Below are positions 35,342 through 43,136 of a stretch of DNA of 43,816 bases, in pieces. Numbering within the stretch: the stretch's first letter is position 1; every line of letters starts with the position of its first letter. The translations under genes and the position numbers were made by a program. The stretch is taken from the NCBI GenBank assembly GCA_017471185.1, contig JAFUVZ010000075.1, forward strand, positions 1 to 43,816, written 5' to 3'. The DNA comes from Bacteroidaceae bacterium. GTDB taxonomy: Bacteria; Bacteroidota; Bacteroidia; Bacteroidales; Bacteroidaceae. The notes under the pieces were generated by a model, which worked only from the letters and a program-made list of their open reading frames with translations, was not told the origin of the DNA and made no database searches.

Positions 35342-37456
35342 TTATTTTACCACGATTCTTACTTTGCCTAAGTTAGGGATGCAGGTAAACTGAGTCTGTG
35401 CATCACCCTTGCGCTCTGAGAACACCTTCACCGTTGGGAAATAGGTGCCAGGCTGGTTGTAACTCACGGTCGTGTCAAACTCCACATGCTCGCCGTTGGC
35501 ACTGAACTGAGCCTTCGACAAATCCACGGGCTGGGTAAACTCACCAGAACCATCCATGCACCAGGCAGCACGTACCACCTTGCCCGTTCCTTGAGGCACA
35601 TCTATAGACACATGCATTGTCACCTGCTCACCAGGTTTCACGTCAGCACGTTCCTTACCATCAATAGTTACCGTCGGCACAGGCTGAATACCACCTCGCT
35701 GAACGCCATCAGCAGTGAGCAACACCTGTGCATCCTCTATGCGATAGTCGGAGGTCTTTGAGGGAGCGATACCACGCTCCACCCAGTCGCTTACATCCAA
35801 CAAGGCCTGATAAAGCACAGTAGTATAATCCACCACCTCTGTAGGATCATCCTCGCCACCATGCGTACTGCGGTCGGTGTACCACAGGCGGAAGTTATCA
35901 TCAGTGGCATTACCCAAATATTCAGTCACCTTCGTTCTGTACCAGTCGCCCTGCCAAGGATAAGCCTCCCTATCCCATACAGAGCAGCAGAGAATCATCT
36001 TGCCATGAATCTTGCCCGTAGGCAATACGCCAGAGGCAGCTTGTGTGATGATAGGGCCTAAGAGCATAGGGCGTTGTGGATAGATGGGCAGGTCGTTGAA
36101 GCTGCGGAACTGGTTCCACGCATAATAGTCCTTGGTGGGCATCTGATGGCGGTAGTAGGTCTCTGACGCCAGCCAGTCGCTGTTATCCACCTGCACCTGG
36201 TCGCCCTCACGCACCTTTGCCAACAGTTGTGGGTTATTGATGGATGCCAAAATCACATATTTGCCTTTAGTACCCACAATCTGCAGCTGTTCACTCTTGC
36301 CCTCGCCTGAGAGCAGCATCAGTTCGCCACCCAGGGTATGCATCTCCACCTCTTGGTCTATCTCAAATGCCACAGGTTTTTCCTTCACCTCAGTACCCAA
36401 GCTTGCCCACGCACGGTCGGCACTTCCTCGGTCGGTTTCCGACATAGGTGCCACGATACCCAACTGCTCAGCCTCCAACTGACCAATGGCACGCTTCACC
36501 ACTGCTTTGGTTTGCACATGATCGCGCTGCAGTGAGGGCGGATTGTCATAGCCCAAGTAACCCGGCTTGTTCCAGAAGTCCTCACGGAAATACTTCGTAT
36601 CCATTCCTACTATGCTTCTGTAGAGCACCGTAAATCCGTGCGCATCCATATATTTCCAACCATACCACGACTTGATGGGAAATCCCATACTGGTGGCCTC
36701 CTTCAGTACCTGACGCTGCTCGGCATTCAGCGTAGCGTATGGGTCACCGCTGCCACCCGGACGCATCGCATCCACAATATCCTCCATCTTGTCACGCAAC
36801 ACACGCAAGGCATTCATGCGCACGCCAAACACGTTGGGGATAGCCTGCGGAGAGCCTAACACGAAAGGCACGGCACCGTCCCACACACCCTCGGTAGCCT
36901 CCATGCTGCCCGTAGTGCGGTAAGCCCCGCCACTACCTCCGAAGCAATAGCCGTAAGGACGATCGCAATCATAGAGCAACTTGGCGATATAGCGTGACAA
37001 CTCGGCACAGGCAGCGTTGGCACGATAGGCACCTATCGTAGCCTCTCTGCGGGTAGATGGGTCATTTACATCCATCGCCCCACCCTCGTTGGTCTCTATA
37101 AAATAAGCACCGTGCGAGATACTGAAGCCAATGGGACTTGCCGCATAGTAGTTTTGTGCGGAGGTCTCACTGTCAGGCATCGGTGTGATATATTGGAAGA
37201 ACCTACCCGTGAAGTCCTCCTTATTTAATGGGAAGTAGAACGAGAAACGCGTACCGTCGTCGAAACCACCGTGAATATAACGGCACTTCACCGGCACGGT
37301 CATCGTCTTGTCCACATCGATAAACGGATTCTTGAACTGTGCGTCAGCACACACGAAATCCAGTTTCTTGCCCTTGAGGTTCTTCACGCCGGCAGCATTG
37401 ACCACACCTGCCAGCAGTGCCGTCATCAGCAACATTACAAGTCTTAGTGTCTTCAT
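35342..37456 (-). CDS. Secreted tannase/feruloyl esterase-like alpha/beta hydrolase
   Basis: A 704-residue exported protein; residues 1-21 are a signal peptide (MKTLRLVMLLMTALLAGVVNA). The core has a nucleophile elbow YGYCFGGSGGAYRTTGSMEA (GxSxG, near residue 180) followed by EGVWDGAVPFV, as in tannases. Near residue 545, STHGGEDDPTEV then LLDVSDWVERGIAPS matches the catalytic-His and (D/E)WVExGxAP block of the tannase/feruloyl esterase family. The last 110 residues look like a PKD/Ig-like domain (VKPGEQVTMHVSI; SYNQPGTYFPTVKVFSER). It likely cleaves phenolic or other esters in the periplasm. Family assignment rests on motifs only. Operon with the SDR gene downstream. Confidence 0.65.
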   Translation of the reverse strand: MKTLRLVMLLMTALLAGVVNAAGVKNLKGKKLDFVCADAQFKNPFIDVDKTMTVPVKCRYIHGGFDDGTRFSFYFPLNKEDFTGRFFQYITPMPDSETSAQNYYAASPIGFSISHGAYFIETNEGGAMDVNDPSTRREATIGAYRANAACAELSRYIAKLLYDCDRPYGYCFGGSGGAYRTTGSMEATEGVWDGAVPFVLGSPQAIPNVFGVRMNALRVLRDKMEDIVDAMRPGGSGDPYATLNAEQRQVLKEATSMGFPIKSWYGWKYMDAHGFTVLYRSIVGMDTKYFREDFWNKPGYLGYDNPPSLQRDHVQTKAVVKRAIGQLEAEQLGIVAPMSETDRGSADRAWASLGTEVKEKPVAFEIDQEVEMHTLGGELMLLSGEGKSEQLQIVGTKGKYVILASINNPQLLAKVREGDQVQVDNSDWLASETYYRHQMPTKDYYAWNQFRSFNDLPIYPQRPMLLGPIITQAASGVLPTGKIHGKMILCCSVWDREAYPWQGDWYRTKVTEYLGNATDDNFRLWYTDRSTHGGEDDPTEVVDYTTVLYQALLDVSDWVERGIAPSKTSDYRIEDAQVLLTADGVQRGGIQPVPTVTIDGKERADVKPGEQVTMHVSIDVPQGTGKVVRAAWCMDGSGEFTQPVDLSKAQFSANGEHVEFDTTVSYNQPGTYFPTVKVFSERKGDAQTQFTCIPNLGKVRIVVK

Positions 37457-37481
37457 CTTTTGGTTTATTTATTTCGAGGTG

Positions 37482-37513
37482 CAAAGATAATACATCAAAA
37501 GACCTGCCGCAAA
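37482..37513 (-). promoter_or_regulatory. Promoter of the tannase-like/SDR operon
   Basis: On the minus strand TTTG (37510-37513) and TATCTTTG (37482-37489), spacer 20 bases; 25 bases before the start codon. Confidence 0.65.
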
Positions 37514-37544
37514 TTTTTCAGGATTTTATTGGCAGTTTATTTTA

Positions 37545-37609
37545 AACGGCACCAGAAAAGCCATCAGGCGCCGTTCGATGAGGCATCAGCCGCCACCAGG
37601 CACCTCATC
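37545..37609 (-). terminator. Two adjacent hairpins after the beta-helix gene
   Basis: AACGGC (37545-37550) pairs with GCCGTT (37570-37575), and GATGAGG (37577-37583) pairs with CCTCATC (37603-37609). Both lie 45-110 bases after the stop of the beta-helix gene in the minus-strand direction, before AT-rich sequence. Loops share a related ATCAG-GC-GCC sequence. A terminator or 3' end structure is the simplest reading. Confidence 0.45.
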
Positions 37610-37654
37610 AGCTGCCTGTTGTTCTGCCGGCATCCAACCATTTAACGATATGTG

Positions 37655-39061
37655 TCAGTTCACATTACCGTTATTGGTCATAGATACACAGGTCAACTTA
37701 TATCCATTCTTGTTGACAGTGCCGTTATTTGTCAGTTTTGTGACATAAGTGTCGCCGGTAAGGTTCCATACCGCTCCGTTCTCTACCGTTACGGTAGCCG
37801 ACTTGGCTGTGCCATGAGTATTAGCTGCTCCATACCAGTTCACATTCTTCCCCACACTGACAGTCACGTTGTTCTTATCATCGGCACTCACATCACCCTT
37901 GTATGTCCAGCTGTCTTTAGTGGTCTTAAGCACAAGATTACCTGTAGAGTTGTCGCCTCGCTTATAGTACTCCACGCTCATCAGCGTTCCGCTTGCCACA
38001 TCAAGTGTCACATCAGTGAGTGTGAGCGTTCCCGCCACATTGGTAACAAAGCAGAGCGGAGCATCAGCATGGGTAGTTGTCAGTGTAGAGCTGCTGATGT
38101 CGCATGAAGGTTTCGTACCCTCAGCGTCACCTGAGTTCGACTGATGTAGCAGGATGCCTCTGGCTTCAGCGCAAGAAGTCATGTCGCTGTTTTCAATAAT
38201 GACAGCATTTGCCCCCTCTACAGTCGCCATCGGGCCTTTCTCAGAAATGCCAGTGATGCCCTTAACTGAAATTTTCCCTGTAGAATATATTACAGAAGAC
38301 TTAGATCCTTTAGCCGTAAAAGACCCTCCATTCACTGTTACCGTGCCTCCACCCCTGTCTGTGGCTATGGTCGATGAGGTCTCACTATGGGTTACAACAG
38401 TAAGATTATCAGCATAGATAGAGCCTCCACCTGTAGCATGGATTCCACGTGACATACTCTTCAAGCACTCTATCGTCACATCGCTCACACTGACCGTTCC
38501 TCCGTATGCCACAATGGCATTGGCCCCCTTGGCTGTGGTGTAAATCTTACCTCCTCTCATTTCTATCGTGCCAGAGCCTGTTGACAATATGGCAGCATTA
38601 GTGCCATAGAAACTGCTTCCATCGTGGTCAGAGGTGTCACCTCCCGTCTTGTTTACCAGACAGTCGGTCATGCTCATTGTACCTCCGCTTACCTTCACGG
38701 CGTTCTCGTCTGTTGAGGTTGAAGTGAAAGTTGTTTGGCTAAAGCTCTTTATACCAGAGCTTTGGCTATAAGCATCCTGCCCGTCATAGTCTGTTTCCGT
38801 TTCATCAGACTGCTCCTCCGAAGATTGTTCCTCTGCTCCTGATTCTCCGGAAGATTCTTCTTCAGCATCAGATTCACCTGTATTTTCTTCATCCTCAGAA
38901 TCGCTTTCTGAGGTTTCCGCAGCGGTATCTTCCTGTTCCTGAGTTACAGCCAGAGTCACAGGCACCGCAAGTTCATCGTCACCATCACTACATGCCAAAC
39001 AGGTAAGTCCCATAGCCAGCACTATGCACAAACGTTGCATTTTTTCCAAGATTTCTTTCAT
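37655..39061 (-). CDS. Beta-helix surface lipoprotein with acidic linker
   Basis: A 468-residue protein. The lipoprotein signal ends MGLTCLACSDGDD (lipid Cys about residue 24). Residues 40-95 form a Glu/Ser/Asp-rich linker (SESDSEDEENTGESDAEEES and on), a probable flexible stalk. Residues 100-468 are short Gly/Thr/Ser-rich beta repeats (GTMSMTDCLVNK, GTIEMRGGKIYT, GTVSVSDVTIEC, GTVTVNGGSFTA and more), the pattern of a right-handed parallel beta-helix seen in adhesins. No catalytic motif found. The acidic lipoprotein linker suggests outer-membrane surface exposure (inference). It lies 24 bp after the Sel1 gene, likely one transcript. An alternative start at residue 8 is possible. Confidence 0.8.
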   Translation of the reverse strand: MKEILEKMQRLCIVLAMGLTCLACSDGDDELAVPVTLAVTQEQEDTAAETSESDSEDEENTGESDAEEESSGESGAEEQSSEEQSDETETDYDGQDAYSQSSGIKSFSQTTFTSTSTDENAVKVSGGTMSMTDCLVNKTGGDTSDHDGSSFYGTNAAILSTGSGTIEMRGGKIYTTAKGANAIVAYGGTVSVSDVTIECLKSMSRGIHATGGGSIYADNLTVVTHSETSSTIATDRGGGTVTVNGGSFTAKGSKSSVIYSTGKISVKGITGISEKGPMATVEGANAVIIENSDMTSCAEARGILLHQSNSGDAEGTKPSCDISSSTLTTTHADAPLCFVTNVAGTLTLTDVTLDVASGTLMSVEYYKRGDNSTGNLVLKTTKDSWTYKGDVSADDKNNVTVSVGKNVNWYGAANTHGTAKSATVTVENGAVWNLTGDTYVTKLTNNGTVNKNGYKLTCVSMTNNGNVN

Positions 39062-39085
39062 ATCACTCTTTAAAATTTCAAATGG

Positions 39086-39658
39086 TTATAATCCCAGCAA
39101 AGCCTTGATGCGTAACTCTGTCTTATCGCCTTCTGCAGCTTTCCTCAGTAGTTTCTCACGTATTTCATCGCCATCTTTCTCATTCCTGATGGCTTTCTTG
39201 AGCCACGACTTTGCCTTGGCTTCATCAGCTTCCACTCCATTTCCATTCAGATACGCCTTGCCCAACGCATATTGGGCTTCTGCATTATCTTGTCTGGCTG
39301 CTTTGGTGAAATATTCCACAGCTTTCGCCTTGTCTTTCTCCACACCCTCACCGTTCTTGTAGCTCTTGCCCACCTGATACTGAGCCTTTGCATGGCCTTG
39401 ACCCGCAGCCTTCAAATACCATTCAAAAGCCAAAGAGTCGCTTTCCTCCACCCCATGTCCCTTGTCATAGCATCGTCCCAAACGGTACTGAGCCTTGCGG
39501 TGGCCTTTCTGTGCCGAGGCAAGCAGTTTTTCCACAGCTTGTGCATACTGTTTCGCATCATAGAGAGCCTTGCCCTCCTCATAAAGCCTGTCGGCGTTCT
39601 GTGCCCATGCCATTGCGCCAAACATAAAGGTGAGCATCATGATAATAGTCTTTTTCAT
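39086..39658 (-). CDS. Secreted Sel1-repeat protein
   Basis: A 190-residue periplasmic protein with signal peptide MKKTIIMMLTFMFGAMAWA. It holds a TPR-like opening (RLYEEGKALYDAKQYAQAVEKL) and then three Sel1-like repeats of about 36 residues: AQYRLGRCYDKGHGVEESDS, AQYQVGKSYKNGEGVEKDKA and AQYALGKAYLNGNGVEADEA. Such repeats form a protein-binding superhelix. It precedes the beta-helix lipoprotein in an apparent two-gene operon and could be its partner or chaperone (inference). Promoter at 39682-39713. Confidence 0.88.
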   Translation of the reverse strand: MKKTIIMMLTFMFGAMAWAQNADRLYEEGKALYDAKQYAQAVEKLLASAQKGHRKAQYRLGRCYDKGHGVEESDSLAFEWYLKAAGQGHAKAQYQVGKSYKNGEGVEKDKAKAVEYFTKAARQDNAEAQYALGKAYLNGNGVEADEAKAKSWLKKAIRNEKDGDEIREKLLRKAAEGDKTELRIKALLGL

Positions 39659-39681
39659 ATCAATAATTATTTATCCTGTCA

Positions 39682-39713
39682 CAAAAGTACCAACAGGCAA
39701 GTTAAGACACAAA
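39682..39713 (-). promoter_or_regulatory. Promoter of the Sel1/beta-helix operon
   Basis: On the minus strand TTTG (39710-39713) and TACTTTTG (39682-39689), spacer 20 bases; 23 bases before the start codon at 39658. Confidence 0.65.
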
Positions 39714-39806
39714 CAAGTTCAGCGAATGGCAGGATTTGTTAAGCGAAAACGCCATTTAAACGATAAAAAAAGACCCGACAACAAGGTGAAGCAGTAAAAA
39801 ATGTTA

Positions 39807-39814
39807 TATATTTG
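39807..39814 (+). promoter_or_regulatory. -7 box for the alpha/beta hydrolase gene
   Basis: TATATTTG, 25 bases before ATG 39840. Its position rules against the longer reading frame that would begin at 39801, since that ATG would lie upstream of the transcript start. No clear -33 partner. Confidence 0.5.
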
Positions 39815-39839
39815 CAACTGGATTATAAAAAAAACATAT

Positions 39840-40685
39840 ATGAATAAGAATTTTATTGTAATGGCTCTGTCAGCCCTGTTGCTGACAAGCGTTTCTGCAA
39901 TGGCAGAGACCACGAAACTGACGATTGACGGTAGTAAGGGTAAACTGGCAGCTGTGATACAGAAGCCGCAGACAGCCCAAGGTGAGCGCATTCCAATGGT
40001 GATCCTGATGCACGGATTCGGGGGCAGCAAGGACGGCAGAGGCGGTCAGAAGGCTATGCTGGAGATTATCGCTGACAAACTGGAAGCTCAAGGCATCGCA
40101 AGCATCCGCTTCGACTTCAACGGTCATGGTGAGAGCGAGGGTGAGTTCTGGCAGCACACGGTACCCAACGAGATTGAGGATGCTCTGCATGTATATGAAT
40201 ATGTGCGCGACCTGCGCTATGTGAGCACGGTTTCCGTTTTGGGACACTCGCAAGGAGGTGTGGTGTCAAGTATGGTGGCTGGCAAATTAGGCGCAGAAAT
40301 CAAGGCCGCTGTACTGATGGCTCCTGCAGCTGTGTTGCGTGACGACGCCATTCGCGGTAGTACGTTTGGTTCAAACTATGACCCGTTGAACCTGCAAGGC
40401 GACTATATCGAACTGATGGGAGGCCGTCAGAAATTAGGTACCGAGTATATCCGCACGGCATTCAGCCTGCCTATCTATGAGACAGCTGCCAACTACAAGG
40501 GCGCTCTCTGTGTGATTCACGGCACGGGCGACAAGGTGGTGCCTTATACCTATGGCGTGCGCTATACCGAGCAGAGCAACAATGCCGAGCTCTACATCCT
40601 GCCTGGCGAAGACCACGGCTTTATGAAAGACCAACAGCGTGCTACCGACATTGCTGTGGAGTTCTTGGTAAGAAACCTTAAATAA
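39840..40685 (+). CDS. Secreted alpha/beta hydrolase (esterase/acyl hydrolase)
   Basis: A 281-residue exported hydrolase. The start at 39840 gives a clean signal peptide (MNKNFIVMALSALLLTSVSAMA); an in-frame ATG at 39801 overlaps the -7 box and is rejected. Catalytic elements: ILMHGFGGSKDGRGG (oxyanion loop), nucleophile elbow LGHSQGGV, VIHGTGDKVVPY (acid Asp) and PGEDHGFM (His). The family includes cinnamoyl/feruloyl esterases and serine peptidase-like hydrolases; the substrate is not clear. A possible weak hairpin follows at 40691-40717. Confidence 0.87.
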   Translation: MNKNFIVMALSALLLTSVSAMAETTKLTIDGSKGKLAAVIQKPQTAQGERIPMVILMHGFGGSKDGRGGQKAMLEIIADKLEAQGIASIRFDFNGHGESEGEFWQHTVPNEIEDALHVYEYVRDLRYVSTVSVLGHSQGGVVSSMVAGKLGAEIKAAVLMAPAAVLRDDAIRGSTFGSNYDPLNLQGDYIELMGGRQKLGTEYIRTAFSLPIYETAANYKGALCVIHGTGDKVVPYTYGVRYTEQSNNAELYILPGEDHGFMKDQQRATDIAVEFLVRNLK

Positions 40686-40690
40686 AAACA

Positions 40691-40717
40691 GCCTTTCCCC
40701 CAAAATAGCGGGGAGGC
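40691..40717 (+). terminator. Possible weak terminator after the hydrolase
   Basis: GCCTTTCCCC pairs with GGGGAGGC (bulged stem), followed by TATTTATAATTTA. Weak pairing, so it may allow read-through to the DUF3237 gene. Confidence 0.35.
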
Positions 40718-40738
40718 TATTTATAATTTATCTTGACG

Positions 40739-41254
40739 ATGAAAAAGCAAATCTTATTCCTCACAGCTCTATTAGCCTGTCTGTGCTTGAAGGCTCAAGA
40801 GATAGTGCCTCCCACAGCCAGCGAAACACCCCAGTTGGAGTATGTCATGCAACTCTATGTCACCCTCGAACCCGAATATGTAGTAGGCGAAGTGCCCCAC
40901 GGCAAGCGAGTGGTGATACCCATCACGGGCGGCATTTTCGAAGGTCCTAAACTCAAAGGAACCATCATCCCTGGTGGTGCCGACTACCAGTACCAGAAGA
41001 CCGACGGCAAGAACCTGCGCACCGAGTTAGAAGCCATTTACAGCATCAAGACCGACGATGGCGTATATATCCATGTGCGCAACTGTGGCATCTTCAGCGT
41101 AGGCGAACAAGGCTTCTATTTCCTCACCGCCCCCAAGTTTGAGGCGCCCGAAGACAGTCCTTACGCCTGGCTCAACAACGCCATCTTCGTGTGCGGTCCT
41201 GCCCCGTCAGAGCCCAACACCGTAAGGCTCAACATTTGGAAAGTAGTAAGGTAA
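40739..41254 (+). CDS. Exported DUF3237 family protein
   Basis: A 171-residue protein with signal peptide MKKQILFLTALLACLCLKA. The mature part matches DUF3237: QLEYVMQLYVTLEPEYVVGE, PHGKRVVIPITGGIFEGPKL, IIPGGADYQYQKTDGKN and IHVRNCG. This beta-barrel family has no established reaction. I chose ATG 40739 over the in-frame TTG at 40733. Its final codons (VVR, stop) fall within the 473-bp duplicated segment, and its 3' end overlaps the convergent gene at 41229 by 26 bp. Confidence 0.85.
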   Translation: MKKQILFLTALLACLCLKAQEIVPPTASETPQLEYVMQLYVTLEPEYVVGEVPHGKRVVIPITGGIFEGPKLKGTIIPGGADYQYQKTDGKNLRTELEAIYSIKTDDGVYIHVRNCGIFSVGEQGFYFLTAPKFEAPEDSPYAWLNNAIFVCGPAPSEPNTVRLNIWKVVR

Positions 41255-41624
41255 CGAAGCTTTCCGGCAGCACTATGTTCGGAGCATCCAGCGCCTCTTT
41301 AAACAGGGGCGCTATTTCTTCGTCCCTGAATCCAGCGATACCGCATCCTATGCGCGTCACCAAGAAAGTAAGGTCAAGGCGTGTAGCAGCAAAAGCTATG
41401 AACTCATCCACATAAGGAGCAATGGTCTCCACTCCACCTTGCATAGTGGGTATGCCGTAGCTTTGCCCTTGCAGGCCGACGCCCTGTCCCCAGATGGCGC
41501 CAAAGCGTTTCATTGCCACCCAAGCAGCTCCACCTCCGTGATGTCCCATCAGGTTACTGCCAAACACAAACACCTCGTTAGGTGCCAACTCACTAATATT
41601 CTCTGGTGTAAAACGGTCTTTCAT
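41229..41624 (-). CDS. A1S_2505-like phage-associated protein, copy A
   Basis: A 131-residue protein of a small family annotated from memory as A1S_2505 phage non-structural protein. Visible: NEVFVFGSNLMGHHGGGAAW near the N-terminus and VTRIGCGIAGFRDEEIAPLF near the C-terminus; the Gly-rich VFGSN and GCGIAGF loops resemble nucleotide/ADP-ribose-binding loops of macro-like folds, which is only a resemblance. The last residues (SKC) differ from copy B (LSSD) because the repeat ends there. I chose ATG 41624 over 41633. Its promoter is at 41652-41682. Together with copy B it sits in a degraded patch. Confidence 0.8.
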   Translation of the reverse strand: MKDRFTPENISELAPNEVFVFGSNLMGHHGGGAAWVAMKRFGAIWGQGVGLQGQSYGIPTMQGGVETIAPYVDEFIAFAATRLDLTFLVTRIGCGIAGFRDEEIAPLFKEALDAPNIVLPESFVTLLLSKC

Positions 41625-41713
41625 ACTCGCCAATCTTTAATGTCCCTCTCGCAAAGTTACTGCTTTTATTCAGAAAAACAAACAACCGTGCTATCTTCAC
41701 AAACAGCAAGGCT
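41241..41713. repeat. 473-bp direct repeat, unit A
   Basis: Aligns without gaps to 42753-43225. It spans the end of the DUF3237 gene, nearly all of copy A, its promoter, and the last bases of the truncated umuD. By eye there are about two dozen mismatches, of which about ten cluster around 41508-41540. Confidence 0.9.
41652..41682 (-). promoter_or_regulatory. Promoter of A1S_2505-like copy A
   Basis: On the minus strand TTTG (41679-41682) and TAACTTTG (41652-41659), spacer 19 bases. The same promoter is kept in copy B. Confidence 0.7.
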
Positions 41714-41900
41714 CAATCATGCTGTCACCATCCACTCGGCCATAAAAAGTAACCTCAGGATGCTTGATTAAATCACGATTGAAGTCCAGGCTATTCCGCA
41801 GATAATCCTCCGCAGGAGAGGGAAATCCCGCCTTTATGAAGGGCGCAAACTGCAACTCCAACGCCTTATCAAAATCGCCTTTCAGTATCTTCATAAACAT
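41697..41900 (-). pseudogene. umuD: Truncated umuD (LexA-like S24 peptidase) fragment
   Basis: A 67-residue reading frame matching the N-terminal half of UmuD: FIKAGFPSPAEDYLRNSLDF (Ala-Gly cleavage site), then DLIKHPEVTFYGRVDGDSMI with the Ser nucleophile in GDSM. It stops four residues later (EPCCL), exactly where the 473-bp repeat begins, so the Lys-containing half is lost and it cannot be active. UmuD normally gives the mutagenic polymerase V subunit; no umuC is in the window. Confidence 0.85.
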
Positions 41901-41918
41901 TCTCTATACCTTATCAGA

Positions 41919-42611
41919 TTAGATTTGTGAAGAAGCTTTTTCACGCTGTGATTTTATCTCCATTTCCTTTTCTGCAGCTTGTATTGAATCAGATAATGCT
42001 TTCATGGAATCCCATTTTTCAGCTAATGATTTATATTCGTATTTAACTAGAACTGTTATGTCTAACTTATGTAACTGATCATCATCAGTTAAGGATAGTT
42101 CAGTTAGCGTAATTTTCGTATCTTTAAAATCCCAAAAATAAACCTCTTCTAAAGCATTACCACGACTTCGATTAGTTTTGATACGTTCAGCTTTATAGTA
42201 ACGGTCATTGAATGTATCAAGAAAGAAATTTCTTAGTTTTGGAGATTTAAACATCAAGAATATAGATGCTACACGACCATCTATCTCATTTACTTCTACA
42301 TCTGGGCATTTTTCATAATATCTCGAAGCTTTTTCTCCATTTCTATCCACATAATCTAAACATACATTCCCCTTAAGTAGATTATCATCTATTCTCTTTA
42401 AATAAAAGTCTTTATTTTCTAAGCCTATATTTTCAGCAACTGAAATGGGATCACCAAGTTTAATACCCATAAAAGTAAGAGGTACATCTGTGACAGCTAA
42501 ACTATCTTTTATTGATTTCTCAGGGTCTATCTCAGATTGTTTATTATTATAGTTAACATTGCATGATGTTAAAAATAATACCACAAATAGTAAGTTAACA
42601 AGTTGTTTCAT
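41919..42611 (-). CDS. AT-rich lipoprotein of unknown function
   Basis: A 230-residue protein with signal MKQLVNLLFVVLFLTSC (lipid Cys at residue 17). I chose ATG 42611, since the in-frame ATG at 42650 lies inside the hsdS remnant. The mature part is charged, with KITLTELSLTDDDQLHKLDI and a C-terminal coiled-coil-like stretch (DSIQAAEKEMEIKSQREKA). I do not recognise the family. The base composition is clearly more AT-rich than its neighbours, and it lies between the two repeat units, suggesting horizontal gain. Confidence 0.7.
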   Translation of the reverse strand: MKQLVNLLFVVLFLTSCNVNYNNKQSEIDPEKSIKDSLAVTDVPLTFMGIKLGDPISVAENIGLENKDFYLKRIDDNLLKGNVCLDYVDRNGEKASRYYEKCPDVEVNEIDGRVASIFLMFKSPKLRNFFLDTFNDRYYKAERIKTNRSRGNALEEVYFWDFKDTKITLTELSLTDDDQLHKLDITVLVKYEYKSLAEKWDSMKALSDSIQAAEKEMEIKSQREKASSQI

Positions 42612-42627
42612 AATGCCAAAATTTCTT

Positions 42628-42752
42628 TTATTTTGTTTTAATTTTATCAATTAGAGTGAATAATTCCTCTACCTTTGCCACTATGCGCTTCTGTTCTGCA
42701 AGAGGAGGGAGAGGGAAAAACCAATCTCTGAATGTATTTAATCCGACGAAAG
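42628..42752 (-). pseudogene. hsdS: hsdS remnant (type I restriction specificity subunit C-terminus)
   Basis: Reading the minus strand from 42750 to the TAA at 42628-42630 gives 40 residues: FVGLNTFRDWFFPLPPLAEQ followed by KRIVAKVEELFTLIDKIKTK. PLPPLAEQKRIVAKVEEL is the hallmark end of HsdS target-recognition subunits, before the conserved helix. The frame is cut at 42753, where the duplicated segment begins. No hsdM or hsdR is in the window. Confidence 0.85.
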
Positions 42753-43136
42753 AAGTAGTAAGGTGACGAAGCTTTCCGGCAGCACTATGTTCGGAGCATC
42801 CAGCGCCTCTTTAAACAGGGGCGCTATTTCTTCGTCCCTGAATCCAGCGATACCGCATCCTATGCGCGTCACCAAGAAACTAAGGTCAAGGCGTGTTGCA
42901 GCAAAAGCTATGAATTCATCCACATAAGGAGCAATGGTCTCCACTCCACCTTGCATAGTGGGTATGCCGTAGCTTTGCCCTTGCAGGCCGACGCCCTGTC
43001 CCCAGATGGCGCCAAAATGCCTCATCGCATACCATGCGGCACCACCTCCGTGATGTCCCATCAGGTTACTGCCAAACACAAACACCTCGTTGGGTGCCAG
43101 CTCACTAATATCCTCTGGTGTAAAACGGTCTTTCAT
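42738..43136 (-). CDS. A1S_2505-like phage-associated protein, copy B
   Basis: A 132-residue paralogue of the gene at 41229-41624, nearly identical in DNA apart from a patch that changes AWVAMKRFG to AWYAMRHFG. Its last residues (LSSD) come from hsdS-derived DNA read in another frame, so the natural C-terminus is probably near FVTLLL. Intact promoter at 43164-43194, so it may be expressed. Confidence 0.8.
   Translation of the reverse strand: MKDRFTPEDISELAPNEVFVFGSNLMGHHGGGAAWYAMRHFGAIWGQGVGLQGQSYGIPTMQGGVETIAPYVDEFIAFAATRLDLSFLVTRIGCGIAGFRDEEIAPLFKEALDAPNIVLPESFVTLLLLSSD

Noticed and set aside
39801-39839. Longer start for the alpha/beta hydrolase (ATG 39801)
   Set aside because: It would lie before the likely transcript start, and the added residues spoil the signal peptide.
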